A DNA stretch of 36,195 nt from Methanosarcina spelaei (GCF_002287235.1 NZ_LMVP01000257.1:1-36195); one strand, 5' to 3'. Shown: positions 14,680-25,061, counted from the first letter of the stretch. Made by a program: numbers and translations. The notes: generated from the sequence alone by a model not told the origin.

Positions 14680-15660
14680 GTGTATCAAAAAATGCTTCAA
14701 AAATTTACGGCCCTGTTTCCCCTCTGGGCGGTTCTTCTATCGGTCGTGGCATATTTTTATCCTGAATATTTTGCTCCTCATCAGGGGCTTATCGTACCTT
14801 TTCTAAGCCTTATTATGCTCGGGATGGGAATCACCCTCTCTGTGGACAGTTTCCTTGCAGTATTGAAAAGGCCTTCGGTAGTCCTCCTGGGCACCTTAAT
14901 GCAGTACACTATTATGCCGCTTGCAGCCTGGATAGTTTGCCAGGTTCTGAAACTTCCACCTGATCTGGCTGCTGGCGTGATTTTGCTGGGCTGCTGTCCT
15001 GGTGGCACGGCTTCGAATGTGATCTCGTATTTAGCAAAAGCCGATGTGGCCCTTTCAATAGTACTTACCTCGGTTTCTACCCTGATTGCTTTTCTAGCAA
15101 CACCTTTCCTTACCTGGGTTTTTATAGGCCAGACTGTAGATGTTGACGTAATGGGCATGCTCGTAAGCGTTGTAAATGTGGTAATCGTGCCTGTGGTACT
15201 CGGGCTTGCAATTAACTACTTCTTTGAGAAAAGGATAAACGCAGTACGTGAGGTCTTTCCGGCAATCTCAGCCGCAGCCATAGTAATTATCATCGCGGTA
15301 ATTATAGGGACAAACAGCGCGAACCTTGGAAAAAGCGGCCCTCTGGTTCTGCTTGCAGTGATCTTACATAACGGGCTTGGCCTCGCAGGCGGTTATGGGG
15401 TTTCAAAGGCTCTACGTTTCAGCGAAACCGAAGCAAGAACTATTGCAATCGAGGTCGGGATGCAGAATTCCGGCCTGAGCGTCGCTCTTGCAATAAAGCA
15501 TTTCACAGCAACAGCAGCGCTTCCAGGCGCGATTTTCAGTATATGGCACAACCTGTCCGGAGCTTTTCTTGCAGGGCACTGGTCAAAACAAAGTGTATCC
15601 GTTCATGATAAAAGTAAGATGCCTTCCAAAAAAGGCATTAATAGTAAGAAATTGGGGTAA
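14680..15660 (+). CDS. BASS-family (bile acid:sodium symporter-like) transporter
   Basis: A 326-residue membrane protein with about nine or ten hydrophobic helices. It carries family features: GMGITLSVDSF in an early helix, GCCPGGTASNVISYLAKAD in the first core motif and EVGMQNSGLSVALA in the second. These correspond to the crossed discontinuous helices that bind sodium. BASS proteins import organic acids with sodium; members near this one (YocS/PanS-like) are linked to small acids such as pantoate or 2-oxoacids, but the substrate cannot be read from the sequence. The GTG start at 14680 sits very close to GGTGAG (14671-14676); ATG at 14692 is an alternative that costs four residues. The gene is flanked by unrelated genes and closes with a strong hairpin. 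Confidence 0.85.
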   Translation: MYQKMLQKFTALFPLWAVLLSVVAYFYPEYFAPHQGLIVPFLSLIMLGMGITLSVDSFLAVLKRPSVVLLGTLMQYTIMPLAAWIVCQVLKLPPDLAAGVILLGCCPGGTASNVISYLAKADVALSIVLTSVSTLIAFLATPFLTWVFIGQTVDVDVMGMLVSVVNVVIVPVVLGLAINYFFEKRINAVREVFPAISAAAIVIIIAVIIGTNSANLGKSGPLVLLAVILHNGLGLAGGYGVSKALRFSETEARTIAIEVGMQNSGLSVALAIKHFTATAALPGAIFSIWHNLSGAFLAGHWSKQSVSVHDKSKMPSKKGINSKKLG

Positions 15661-15694
15661 AATCCTTTGGATTTTACAAAAAGAGGTTGGAAAG

Positions 15695-15740
15695 CAGGAA
15701 AAATCCGGTGATCTCGCACAAGTTTCCCGGATTTTTCCTG
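15695..15740 (+). terminator. Perfect 14-bp hairpin after the BASS transporter gene
   Basis: CAGGAAAAATCCGG (15695-15708) pairs without mismatch with CCGGATTTTTCCTG (15727-15740) across an 18-nt loop. Short T-runs follow at 15751 and beyond. It sits 35 nt after the stop codon. It is probably a 3'-end structure that stops transcription or protects the mRNA. Confidence 0.6.
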
Positions 15741-15920
15741 TATTCATCTAATTTTTCCATTTTTATCTATTTCATAATTTCTTCTCTTTCTCTTCAGAAT
15801 TTCTTTTTTCTTTCACAGTTACCATGCTGAACAATTTTTCATTCCTGCGATTCTATTTTCGTCTCTCGACTTTCCAGGCCACTTATTATACAAAAGTTTT
15901 AAAACTTTGAAAGTAGGTTA

Positions 15921-16141
15921 GCTTATTGTTTCCCTTAGCTTATTGTTTCCCTTAGCTTATTGTTTCCCTTAGCTTATTGTTTCCCTTAGCTTATTGTTTC
16001 CCTTAGCTTATTGTTTCCCTTAGCTTATTGTTTCCCTTAGCTTATTGTTTCCCTTAGCTTATTGTTTCCCTTAGCTTATTGTTTCCCTTAGCTTATTGTT
16101 TCCCTTAGCTTATTGTTTCCTTTGGTTTATTGTTTCCTACT
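15921..16141. repeat. 17-bp tandem repeat, 13 copies
   Basis: Unit GCTTATTGTTTCCCTTA. Eleven consecutive copies from 15921 to 16107 are identical, and two degenerate copies follow to 16141. There are no unrelated spacers, so it is not a CRISPR array. It has no coding role because 17 is not a multiple of three. The identity of the copies shows recent expansion. Confidence 0.95.
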
Positions 16142-16496
16142 CAGTTCCAAGCCAGTTGTATAATATTAAAAATCACATCAAAAATCACAATTTTAGAACT
16201 AAGGCTAATTTTAGTATAAGTAGTTTAAAATAATTATGGGAATAATTATGTTCTATAACAGGAGTAATAGGACTTGTGGATGGTTGCGGTATAGCGAGCT
16301 TACAGTTAAAAAATAATGTTATCGAAGCAGGAATTTTGTAGTTTACTTGATCACAACATCTATTCGGTGTGATTCTTTACCAGATATGTGTCCTATATTG
16401 TAAGATGAAGGATTCCTAAAAAGTTCAAATAAGCGTTTTTGAAGCTGTACTTTAAGGATCAGAATCCGTAGTAGTTGAGGGTAGGGTTGAAGGGGC
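16142..16496. other. Gap holding the upstream region of the M13 peptidase gene
   Basis: No gene found. AT-rich boxes near 16200-16240 (TTTAAAATAATTA) may serve as promoter of the peptidase gene, which would leave a leader of over 200 nt; the true start site cannot be fixed from the sequence. Confidence 0.35.
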
Positions 16497-18581
16497 ATGA
16501 ATAGGAAGGGAGTGATAAGTCTGTTCACTTTTGGTATCGTACTAGTTAACGCTTTAACCGTTGTAGCTTTTGGTTCTTCCGAAACCTTGAGGAGTAACAT
16601 GAGCACTTCAGAAAAGGAAAAAGCTTTCGACCCAGGAAGCATGAATCTCTCAGTAAAACCTGGAGACGACTTCTATGAGTATTCTGAGGGAGCCTGGATA
16701 AAAAGCCATCCTGTGCCCCCGGACAAAACCCGATACGGAGAGTTCGAGATAGTAAAGGACAGGACTTATAACCGTGTTAAAGGAATAGTGGAGAGTGCAG
16801 CCAATAATACCTCAGCTCCTGATGGAAGCCTCGAGCAGAAAATTGGCAAGTTCTACAGTATGGGAATGGATAATGCTACTCTGGAAAAGCAGCGCCTTGA
16901 CCCAATTAAAGGCGAGCTGAAGATGATAGACAATATCTCCGGTGCCTCCGATCTCCAGACCGTTTCGACGCAAATGATGGAGTACGGCCTGGACCCTTTC
17001 TTCTCAATGTATGCCGCACCTGACAAGAAGAACAGCAAGACCATGATTGCTACCCTTAGTCAGGGAGGGTTGGGCCTTCCGGATAGGGATTTCTATTTCA
17101 GGCAGGACAACGAATCTATTAAGATCAGAGAACAGTATTTGACTCATGTTACAAGGATGTTCGTCCTCCTTGGTGATAGTCCGGAAATCGCTGAGAGTAA
17201 TGCCAGGACCGTGATGAGGATAGAGACCAGGCTGGCCAATGCATCCTTTACCAACGTTGATAACCACGATGAAGTCAAAACGTATAATAAGATGAGTCTT
17301 GAGGAACTTCAGAGCTTTGCTCCAGGCATTAACTGGTCCTGTCTCTTTGGCTCTCTGGTTTGTCCTGATGTAACTGAGGTCAATGTCAGAAATCCTTCAT
17401 TTTTTAAAGAGCTAAGCATCGCCCTTCAGGACGAGAGTATAGCTGACTGGAAGACCTTCCTGCGCTGGAAGTTGATTTTAGGGACGTCTCCTTACCTTAG
17501 CTCAGATGTAGAGCAGGAACATTTTGATTTTTTTGGGAGAAAACTCAATGGCCAGCAGGAAATGAAGCCACGCTGGAAGAGAGTTATTGATGCGGAAAAC
17601 GAGGCCATAGGCGAGGCTGTAGGCCGTGTCTATGCGGATAGATATTTTGATCCCGATTCCAGGGCCAGGATGCAGGAAATGGTATTCAACCTGAAGAAGG
17701 CCTTTGGAGAGAGACTTCAAAACCTTACATGGATGGAGCCTGAAACCAGGAAAGAAGCTTTCAAAAAGCTTGAAGCTCTGGATGTACAGGTAGGCTATCC
17801 TGATGAATGGCTGAACTATTCGGAGCTTGAAGTTAAAAACGACTCATATGTCATGAATGTCCTCAGGGCTTCTAAATTCAAGTTCTATCACGGTCCAGAT
17901 GGTCTGGATAGAATAGGCCAGCCTGTAAATCGCAAACTGTGGGAAATGAACCCCCAGGAAACTAATGCCTATGCGGACTACAATAAAATAATCATAGTCT
18001 TCCCGGCAGGTATTCTTCAGCCGCCTTTCTTCAATAAGGATGCCGATGACGCTGTCAACTATGGTGCCATAGGTTCTGTTATAGGACACGAGATGACTCA
18101 CCACTTCGACAGCCAGGGAAGGAAGTTCGATGCAAGTGGAAATTTGACGGATTGGTGGACAACGCAAGACGCCGATAACTTCAATAAAAATACGGAGGTT
18201 CTGGTGGACGAATATAACAGGTTTGAGGTTCTACCCGGCCTGTACGTCAACGGTAACCTGACTCTGCCTGAGAACGTAGCAGATTTCGGCGGATTGACTG
18301 TGGCCTACCACGCCTATAAGCTCTCATTAAAAGAAGAGCCGGAAACAATCGACGGATTCACTGGAGACCAGAGATTCTTTTTAAGCTTCACCCAGATCTG
18401 GAGGGAATCGAACACGAATGAGTCCTTGAGGACGCTGGTATTGACTGACACGCACTCACCAGCCAGGTTCAGGGTCAATGGTGTAGTCTTCAACGTGCCT
18501 GAGTTTTACAGGGTTTTCCCGAACGTAAAACCCTCGGATAAACTATACAGACCAGAAATAGAGAGGCCGGTGATCTGGTAA
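16497..18581 (+). CDS. Secreted M13 family (neprilysin/PepO-like) zinc metallopeptidase
   Basis: A 694-residue protein, the normal length for M13. Residues 1-27 form a signal peptide or anchor (VISLFTFGIVLVNALTVVAF). The mature N-terminal domain opens with the M13 pattern PGDDFYEYSEGAWIK. The catalytic domain contains HEMTH (HExxH, 531-535) with zinc ligands His531 and His535 and catalytic Glu532, and ENVAD (ExxxD, 592-596) with the third ligand Glu592. A substrate-binding segment reads NAYADYNKIIIVFPAG (NAYY-like, with Ala in place of the second Tyr). The C-terminus ends with the typical conserved Trp (RPVIW). M13 enzymes cut oligopeptides outside the cell or in the cell wall space. The start follows GAAGGGG closely. 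The gene is isolated. Such enzymes are common in bacteria and patchy in archaea, so transfer is likely. Confidence 0.93.
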   Translation: MNRKGVISLFTFGIVLVNALTVVAFGSSETLRSNMSTSEKEKAFDPGSMNLSVKPGDDFYEYSEGAWIKSHPVPPDKTRYGEFEIVKDRTYNRVKGIVESAANNTSAPDGSLEQKIGKFYSMGMDNATLEKQRLDPIKGELKMIDNISGASDLQTVSTQMMEYGLDPFFSMYAAPDKKNSKTMIATLSQGGLGLPDRDFYFRQDNESIKIREQYLTHVTRMFVLLGDSPEIAESNARTVMRIETRLANASFTNVDNHDEVKTYNKMSLEELQSFAPGINWSCLFGSLVCPDVTEVNVRNPSFFKELSIALQDESIADWKTFLRWKLILGTSPYLSSDVEQEHFDFFGRKLNGQQEMKPRWKRVIDAENEAIGEAVGRVYADRYFDPDSRARMQEMVFNLKKAFGERLQNLTWMEPETRKEAFKKLEALDVQVGYPDEWLNYSELEVKNDSYVMNVLRASKFKFYHGPDGLDRIGQPVNRKLWEMNPQETNAYADYNKIIIVFPAGILQPPFFNKDADDAVNYGAIGSVIGHEMTHHFDSQGRKFDASGNLTDWWTTQDADNFNKNTEVLVDEYNRFEVLPGLYVNGNLTLPENVADFGGLTVAYHAYKLSLKEEPETIDGFTGDQRFFLSFTQIWRESNTNESLRTLVLTDTHSPARFRVNGVVFNVPEFYRVFPNVKPSDKLYRPEIERPVIW

Positions 18582-18605
18582 AAGGTCCACAAAAAAGCCT
18601 TTTTT
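18580..18605 (+). terminator. Hairpin with T-tract at the M13 gene stop
   Basis: AAAAGG (18580-18585) pairs with CCTTTT (18598-18603), followed by more T. The stem is short, but the T-run and its place directly at the stop codon support termination. The rest of the gap to 18842 is without genes; one solo copy of a MITE-like end (GGTTCTGGGATGAGCTA) lies at about 18699. Confidence 0.45.
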
Positions 18606-18842
18606 CTGATGGCGAAGTACAGCGCCTATGAAAAGTCATGAACCCTAGCGACGGCAGTACCTGTTTGAGCTCTGCTCTCCTTTGATGCGGAAGTAAATTG
18701 GTTCTGGGATGAGCTAACTACTTCTGCTCAAACTTCTGAAACCTAAGCGTCCAGGTTTATTATTTCCTTTAACTGAACCTGGAGAGGTGACACGAAAGTA
18801 TCTCGTTGTTTGAATAGGGATGTGCTATCGTAACTTTCGTTG

Positions 18843-19373
18843 TTAAAACTTATTTTGCCCAAATTCTTTTATTAACCAGTGTAGAGTCAAAATTACTATT
18901 ATCCCCATACCCAGGATTTCAGGGGTGGAAGAACGCGAGATATGAAATGTAAACGAGTTTTCGAACAGTCTTGTCAAGTATTCAATTCCGTTGAAATCCA
19001 CTTGATTTTTGGGGAATTGCAGTCCCAGGAGGGGCCAGAGCAGAGTTTTGGGAGTTTTCCACATTTGATCTTCCATGAGGTGAAAGAAAGAGCCTGAGGC
19101 AAGGCTAAGAACCTTAATATCTTTTTTCTTTTCGTACAGATATAAACCTAACAGGAATAGGGGAAGAACGAATAACAGAGTGTGACATATAATACGTCCG
19201 TTTGCAAAGGTAGAAGCAAAGATAATCATTCCTAGAGGTTTGTCGATTAAGTCGGGCAAAAGAGCTCCAATGACTAAGTATTTCGGATCTATAACGGTCT
19301 TTAACCGAGGTCTGAAAATCCCAATTACGAAGAATATCCCCAATGTAACCCCAATATGTCCAAAAAGAAGCAT
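18843..19373 (-). CDS. YdjM/DUF457-like membrane-bound metal-dependent hydrolase
   Basis: A 176-residue protein with four or five membrane helices. It shows the His/Asp layout of the YdjM (LexA-regulated, metal-dependent hydrolase) family: His6 in LFGHIG, Asp41 and Asp44 in LPDLIDKP, His64 in the third helix, and His98 and Asp102 in FFHLMED. These residues lie near the membrane face and would bind a metal. The physiological substrate is not known for the family. The ATG at 19373 is supported by a TATA box 24-36 nt upstream, which would make a leaderless message. The gene stands alone and faces away from uvrA. The 531-bp frame is complete. Confidence 0.75.
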   Translation of the reverse strand: MLLFGHIGVTLGIFFVIGIFRPRLKTVIDPKYLVIGALLPDLIDKPLGMIIFASTFANGRIICHTLLFVLPLFLLGLYLYEKKKDIKVLSLASGSFFHLMEDQMWKTPKTLLWPLLGLQFPKNQVDFNGIEYLTRLFENSFTFHISRSSTPEILGMGIIVILTLHWLIKEFGQNKF

Positions 19374-19396
19374 CGTAAATCAACAAGACTTCTGCA

Positions 19397-19409
19397 ATAT
19401 ATAAATATA
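19397..19409 (-). promoter_or_regulatory. TATA box of the YdjM-like gene
   Basis: ATATATAAATATA is centred about 30 nt before the ATG at 19373. The spacing implies transcription starting at or within a few bases of the start codon; no ribosome binding site is present. Confidence 0.55.
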
Positions 19410-20289
19410 GTTGGGGTCAACAAAAATTTTTAAAAAGTACCGTGTTTCGTTTAGAATCATTCTTTAAATATACATATTATACATCTAATCCACTTATACG
19501 TTAATAATTAGTAAATATCGCTAATAAATTTACACACTGATAATTGAAAGACGCCTGTTAATAGACTAATAAATAGACTGATATATTGATAACTATAAAG
19601 AATGTGAATGCAGCCACAGCATTAATTCAGTAAAAATTTATACAAATCTACTAAAATATTCTAAAGTAGATAATTATTTATATGATAGGCATAATCTAGC
19701 CATCCGTTGTATTATTAAAGGTTCAAATATAGCTCTTCTTGCAGTCTATTGACCTTTTTCCTCCTTCTTTTTTGGGGATGAATTCCTGGCTTAACAGGTT
19801 TATTCACGCTGGCTTGTAGAGAAAATGATTATTCTGGACTGAAAGTATTGAAGACAAACAGACTTAAAATTGAACGTAAGAATGCTATACAATTCAATAT
19901 CCGTAAACATAATCTACTAAGTATAGACTCTAAAAATCGATTGTTTACTGCTTAATACTTTCATTACGCTATATCATTCTATTAATAAAAAGTCTGCATT
20001 TTGCTGTATGTATTGAAAAACGGGGTAGTATGAATCCTAAAACCGTCGTATGCCATAGGAGTGAAATCAACCTTGGGTAATTATCACTACTTATTTATAA
20101 TAATACATGGAATTATCTGCCTGTGAAAAATGGCTTGACAAGTAAACTTCAGCTTTAAACTTTTCAAAAAAATTCCTTTAAAATCATAAATCCATTTATT
20201 CCTGGATTTTTAGAGATCTAACTTCAAAATCCAGACTTTACTCTAAAATTTACTCTAATATGAAATCCAGACTTTATTCTGGCCTTAAA
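19410..20289. other. Noncoding AT-rich gap before uvrA
   Basis: About 880 bases with stops in all frames. I see no tRNA or other RNA gene. Near 20220-20290 there are two copies of an AAATCCAGACTTTA(C/T)TCT sequence, an imperfect direct repeat about 40 bp apart. The uvrA promoter should lie here, but I cannot single out a box. Confidence 0.4.
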
Positions 20290-20396
20290 TTCTCATTTAA
20301 CGAACTTCATCTAACCAATTTTCATCTAACGAATTTCATCCAAAAAATTCTCATCTAACGAATTTCATCCAATCAATTCTCATCTAACCGATTCAA
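20290..20396. repeat. Imperfect tandem repeat just upstream of uvrA
   Basis: Three and a half copies of a unit of about 28 bp built from CTCATCTAACGAATTTCATC and a variable spacer. The array ends 27 nt before the uvrA start and therefore lies in its 5' untranslated region or promoter. Confidence 0.7.
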
Positions 20397-20422
20397 CTGG
20401 ACAAAAACCCGAGAGAAGGAAA

Positions 20423-23400
20423 ATGAAAAATATTGTTATTAAAGGGGCACGGGAACATAACCTGAAAAACATCACGGTGGAACTCCCGCGGGACAAACTA
20501 ATTGTTATTACAGGGGTATCAGGCTCAGGGAAATCCACCCTGGCTTTTGACACGGTTTATGCCGAAGGGCAGCGGCGCTATGTGGAGTCACTCTCAGCTT
20601 ATGCACGGCAGTTCCTCGGGCTTATGAACAAGCCGGATGTTGACAGCATTGAGGGGTTATCTCCGGCAATTTCAATTGAGCAGAAAACGACCTCGAAAAA
20701 TCCCAGGAGTACGGTTGGGACAGTCACTGAAATTTATGACTACATGAGGCTGCTTTTTGCAAGGGTAGGCACACCTTACTGCCCTACTCACAACATAAAA
20801 ATCGAGTCGCAGTCCCCTGAAAGGATTGCGGACAGCCTGAACAGGGAATGTGAGGGCATGATTACAATTCTCGCGCCTGTAGTCCGGCAGAAAAAAGGAA
20901 CATACCAGCAGCTTTTCAGGGAACTTAACAGCGAAGGTTTCGCCCGCATGAGGGTAAACGGTGAGATTCACAGGACTGACGACGAAATTACCCTTGACCG
21001 TTACAAAAAGCATGATATTGAAGTCGTTATTGACCGTCTGGACCCCTCAGAGGATCGTTCCAGACTTGTCGAGGCCTGTGAAAATGCCCTCCAGAAAGCA
21101 GACGGGCTCTTAATTGCGGTTGATTCGGAAGGAAAAGACCACCTTTATTCCTCAAACATGGCATGTCCGGTCTGCGGCATGGCTTTTGAAGAACTTCAGC
21201 CCAGGATGTTTTCCTTCAACAGTCCTTTCGGGGCCTGTGAAGCCTGTAACGGGCTCGGGATCAAGATGGAGTTCGACCCTGACCTCATTATTCCGGATAA
21301 AAAGCTCTGCCTCGCAGACGGAGCTGTCGCTCTGTATAGGAATTACCTGGACAGTTATCGGAGCCAGCATCTGGCAGCTGTGGCAAAGCATTTTGGTTTT
21401 GATATTTTTACTCCAATTGAGGCTCTCACAGATGAGCAGTATAATGCGCTTATGTACGGCTCGGACGAACTCATGCAGTTCAGCATGAGCATGAAAAACG
21501 GGGACGCTCACTGGTCTCATAAAGGAACATGGGAAGGGCTGCTTCCGCAATCCGAGAGGCTATACAGCCAGACAAAATCCGAATATCGCCGAAAAGAACT
21601 TGAAAAATTCATGCAGGTCAAATCCTGCCCGAAATGCGAAGGTAAGCGTCTCAAGGAAAAAGTGCTTGCAGTAAAGCTCGGTGGAAAGTCTATTGTAGAT
21701 GTAACAAATCTCTCAATTCTGGAATGCATTCGATTTTTTGAAAATGCGGAACTCTCGGAAAAGGAAAGAGAGATCGCAAAGCAGGTCTTAAAGGAAATCC
21801 GCTCAAGGCTTGGCTTTTTAGAGCATGTAGGGCTCGGTTATCTTACCCTTTCGAGAGGTGCAGGCACTCTCTCAGGCGGAGAAGCCCAGCGAATCCGGTT
21901 GGCTACCCAGATTGGCTCAAACCTTATGGGCGTGCTCTATGTGCTCGACGAACCTTCGATAGGGCTGCACCAGAGAGACAACGAACGGCTTATCCAGACT
22001 CTTCAGACCTTGCGGGACCTTGGAAACACCCTGATAGTCGTGGAACATGATGAGGATACTATTAGGGCTGCGGACTATGTGCTCGATGTAGGTCCGGGTG
22101 CAGGCGTGCATGGTGGTTATGTAGTAGCCGAAGGCACACCTGAAGAGATCGAAAAAAATCCGGAATCCCTTACAGGCCAGTACCTCTCAGGAGAAAAACA
22201 GATAAATCCGCCTGCTCTTCGCCGGCGTAGTGACGCATTCATAAGGCTTAAAGGATGCAGGGCGAACAACCTGAAGGACATAGACGTGAATATTCCCATA
22301 GGGGTCCTGACCGTAGTTACAGGTGTTTCAGGTTCAGGAAAGTCCACGTTAGTTTACGATACCCTGTACAAAGCTTTGACAAAGAAAATAAACAAATCAA
22401 GTGTAACACCAGGGGACTATGACGAGCTGGTTTTCGATTCAGAAATCGACAAGGTAATCGTTATTGACCAGAGCCCTATTGGCAGGACTCCTCGCTCGAA
22501 CCCTGCTACTTATACCAAGGTTTTTGATTCCATAAGGCAGGCTTTTGCCGATACTAAAGAAGCCAAGATCCGGGGATATAAAAACGGACGTTTCTCCTTC
22601 AACGTAAAAGGAGGGCGTTGTGAAGCCTGCCAGGGAGACGGGCTGATAAAAATCGAAATGAATTTCCTGCCTGATGTTTACATTGAATGTGAGGAATGCA
22701 AGGGCACACGCTACAACCGGGAAACCCGAGAGGTAAAATACAGGGGTAAGTCGATTGCAGAAGTCCTGGATATGACCGTTGAAGAGGCTGCCGAACATTT
22801 TGAGAATATTCCTGGAATCAAAAACAAACTCGACACTTTAACAAGAGTCGGGCTGGGCTATATCAAACTAGGCCAGAGCTCAACAACGCTTTCAGGCGGG
22901 GAAGCCCAGAGGATCAAACTGACAAGGGAACTCTCCAAAAAATGTACCGGAAAAACGATTTACCTCCTTGATGAGCCCACAACCGGGCTTCATTTCCATG
23001 ACGTTAAAAAACTTGTAGCAGTTCTCAACAGGCTTGTTGCAAAAGGAAACACTGTGGCTGTGATAGAGCATAACCTGGATGTAATTAAATCCGCAGACTA
23101 TATCATCGACCTTGGTCCCGAAGGCGGGAACGCAGGCGGAGAAATTATTGCCGAAGGAACCCCGGAGGAAGTGTCCACGGTTCAGGGGAGCCACACTGCC
23201 CGTTTCCTTGCTCCCAAGCTTTCAGCGTCATATCTTGGTATGTCGGGAGAAGAGTCCATAGAGGCTGTTTTCGAAGAAGGAGAGGAATTTGAGGCCAACT
23301 CTGATGAAGTTGAAGACGATATGTACGGGGATTCCGAAGACTTTGAGGAAGATTCTGAAGAAGACTTTGAAGAAGACTCTGAAAACTCCAGAGATTTCAA

Positions 23401-23449
23401 GCATAACAAACACAGGACAGATAAAGCACTTGGAGAGCAGTTTATTTAA
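20423..23449 (+). CDS. uvrA: Excinuclease ABC subunit A
   Basis: UvrA recognises distorted DNA with UvrB and starts nucleotide excision repair. The 1008-residue protein has two ABC ATPase modules: Walker [10 protein letters not shown] at 31-39 and again at 634-642, and signature LSGGEAQR at 483-490 and 823-830. Zinc-binding cysteines are present in both modules (CPVCG with CEACNG, and CEACQG with CEECKG). The last 70 residues are a highly acidic tail ([18 protein letters not shown]), an addition to the usual length of about 940. The start has GAGAAGGAAA just before it. uvrC follows after 52 bp and uvrB after that, all on one strand. Archaeal UvrABC is generally regarded as acquired from bacteria. 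All key residues are present, so it should be active. Confidence 0.98.
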   Translation: MKNIVIKGAREHNLKNITVELPRDKLIVITGVSGSGKSTLAFDTVYAEGQRRYVESLSAYARQFLGLMNKPDVDSIEGLSPAISIEQKTTSKNPRSTVGTVTEIYDYMRLLFARVGTPYCPTHNIKIESQSPERIADSLNRECEGMITILAPVVRQKKGTYQQLFRELNSEGFARMRVNGEIHRTDDEITLDRYKKHDIEVVIDRLDPSEDRSRLVEACENALQKADGLLIAVDSEGKDHLYSSNMACPVCGMAFEELQPRMFSFNSPFGACEACNGLGIKMEFDPDLIIPDKKLCLADGAVALYRNYLDSYRSQHLAAVAKHFGFDIFTPIEALTDEQYNALMYGSDELMQFSMSMKNGDAHWSHKGTWEGLLPQSERLYSQTKSEYRRKELEKFMQVKSCPKCEGKRLKEKVLAVKLGGKSIVDVTNLSILECIRFFENAELSEKEREIAKQVLKEIRSRLGFLEHVGLGYLTLSRGAGTLSGGEAQRIRLATQIGSNLMGVLYVLDEPSIGLHQRDNERLIQTLQTLRDLGNTLIVVEHDEDTIRAADYVLDVGPGAGVHGGYVVAEGTPEEIEKNPESLTGQYLSGEKQINPPALRRRSDAFIRLKGCRANNLKDIDVNIPIGVLTVVTGVSGSGKSTLVYDTLYKALTKKINKSSVTPGDYDELVFDSEIDKVIVIDQSPIGRTPRSNPATYTKVFDSIRQAFADTKEAKIRGYKNGRFSFNVKGGRCEACQGDGLIKIEMNFLPDVYIECEECKGTRYNRETREVKYRGKSIAEVLDMTVEEAAEHFENIPGIKNKLDTLTRVGLGYIKLGQSSTTLSGGEAQRIKLTRELSKKCTGKTIYLLDEPTTGLHFHDVKKLVAVLNRLVAKGNTVAVIEHNLDVIKSADYIIDLGPEGGNAGGEIIAEGTPEEVSTVQGSHTARFLAPKLSASYLGMSGEESIEAVFEEGEEFEANSDEVEDDMYGDSEDFEEDSEEDFEEDSENSRDFKHNKHRTDKALGEQFI

Positions 23450-23501
23450 AACGAGTTTAAGCTCCCTTTAAAGACTTGAAACTTGAACAAGAGGTTTAAA
23501 A

Positions 23502-25061
23502 ATGATTGACCTGGAGGCTCTTCCTCACCTACCTGGCTGTTACCTTTTCAAGAATGAAGAGGGGACTGTGATTTACGTGGGCAAGGCAAAGGACCTCAAA
23601 AAGCGGGTAAGCAGCTACTTCCAGAAAAGAGATCACGACCCAAAAACAGCTAGCCTTATGGAAGCTGTAAGGGGCCTTGATTTTATTGTCACGAACACGG
23701 AAGTAGAGGCTTTCCTTCTGGAAAACACCCTTATTAAGAAACACTGGCCAAGGTACAATATTCTTCTAAAGGACTCAAAGCGATATGCCTGCATTCACTT
23801 AACAGAAGAAAAGTTTCCAAGGATCAGGCTTGCCCGGAAAAGGATAGACAGTGGAAATTTTTTTGGGCCGTTTGTCTCGGCAAAGGAAAGAGATTACATT
23901 TTTGAGGTTGTAAGAAAGACCTTTCAGCTCCGGACCTGCAAACAGATGCCGAAACGGGCCTGTCTCAGATACCATATAGCGGCATGTAGCGGGCCCTGCA
24001 TAGGTGCAATTTCCACGGAAGACTATGCCGAGAAAGTTAAAAAAGCTGCTTCTGTTCTTAAAGGCAATATCAAAGAGCTCATAGAATCCATGGAAACAGA
24101 GATGAAGGAACTGGCATCAAGACAGCAATTCGAGCAAGCCATATCTCTAAGGGATGAGATTGCAGCCCTTGAATACCTTCAGGAAAAACAAAACATGGAG
24201 AGGCAGAAAAAGCATAACGAGGACATCCTGAACTATATTGTCAGGGATGATACAGTTTATCTCATGCTCTTCAAGGTTTACAAAGGCACGCTTGAGGATA
24301 AGCAGGACTATGTTTTTGCCTTCGGGGAAAATTTCCTGGAGGAATTCCTGGTGCAATATTATTCCGAGAACGAGCCGCCTGAAGAACTTATCCTGCCCGA
24401 ATCGCTTGAAGAGTCATTTGTTGATTTCCTCTCTCATGTCAAGGGAACAAAAGTTAAAGTCACGGTTCCGAAACAGGGAGAGAAAAAAGAACTTCTCGAC
24501 CTTGTTCTGAAAAATGTTGAGATTGGCTTTTTCGGAGACCGGAAAAAGCTTGAAGCCCTGCAGAGTAAATTATCCCTTCCAAAACTTCCTAATGTCATAG
24601 AATGTTTTGATATTTCCCATCTCTCAGGCACGGCTACGGTCGGTTCAATGGTTCAGTTCCGTGGGGGTAGACCCGATAAACACAATTATCGCCGCTTCAA
24701 GATCGAGAGCGTTGAAGGGATTGATGACTTCGCTTCCATTGCCGAGGTTGTACGCAGGCGTTATTCCCGCTTGATTGAGGACAAACACGACCTGCCTGAC
24801 TTGATCATTATAGATGGAGGAAAAGGGCAGCTCTCTTCAGCTTTTCAGGAACTCAGGAAGCTCAAAATCAGGGTTCCTCTTATCTCGATAGCAAAAAGGG
24901 AAGAAGAAATCTATGTGCCTGGAATTAAGTCCCCTCTTCCCATCAAAAAAAATGAGAAAGCCTCACTTTTTGTCCAGGAAATCCGGGACGAAGCTCACAG
25001 GTTCGCAATTACCTACAACCGTTTGCTGAGGCAAAAATCAATGATTCCTAAAAATGATTGA
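23502..25061 (+). CDS. uvrC: Excinuclease ABC subunit C (short form)
   Basis: UvrC makes both cuts around a lesion marked by UvrB. The 519-residue protein has an N-terminal GIY-YIG nuclease (about 10-90, GCYLFKNEEGTVIYVGKAK) for the 3' cut, a Cys cluster typical of UvrC (CKQMPKRACLRYHIAACSGPC), a UVR domain (about 195-235) that contacts UvrB, and the RNase H-like nuclease for the 5' cut, with Asp370 in CFDISH and Asp438 in IIIDGGKGQ. Bacterial UvrC is about 600 residues and ends in a double helix-hairpin-helix domain; this protein stops at about the end of the nuclease (RRLLRQKS-type ending) and lacks it. The start has AGAGGT 10-15 nt upstream. The lack of the DNA-binding tail may alter the 5' incision on some substrates. 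Confidence 0.97.
   Translation: MIDLEALPHLPGCYLFKNEEGTVIYVGKAKDLKKRVSSYFQKRDHDPKTASLMEAVRGLDFIVTNTEVEAFLLENTLIKKHWPRYNILLKDSKRYACIHLTEEKFPRIRLARKRIDSGNFFGPFVSAKERDYIFEVVRKTFQLRTCKQMPKRACLRYHIAACSGPCIGAISTEDYAEKVKKAASVLKGNIKELIESMETEMKELASRQQFEQAISLRDEIAALEYLQEKQNMERQKKHNEDILNYIVRDDTVYLMLFKVYKGTLEDKQDYVFAFGENFLEEFLVQYYSENEPPEELILPESLEESFVDFLSHVKGTKVKVTVPKQGEKKELLDLVLKNVEIGFFGDRKKLEALQSKLSLPKLPNVIECFDISHLSGTATVGSMVQFRGGRPDKHNYRRFKIESVEGIDDFASIAEVVRRRYSRLIEDKHDLPDLIIIDGGKGQLSSAFQELRKLKIRVPLISIAKREEEIYVPGIKSPLPIKKNEKASLFVQEIRDEAHRFAITYNRLLRQKSMIPKND

Noticed and set aside
15921-16141. CRISPR array
   Set aside because: The 17-bp units follow one another with no spacers, so this is a minisatellite.
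19715-19740. tRNA T-arm-like sequence GGTTCAAATATAGC
   Set aside because: No acceptor stem, anticodon arm or D-arm can be formed around it.
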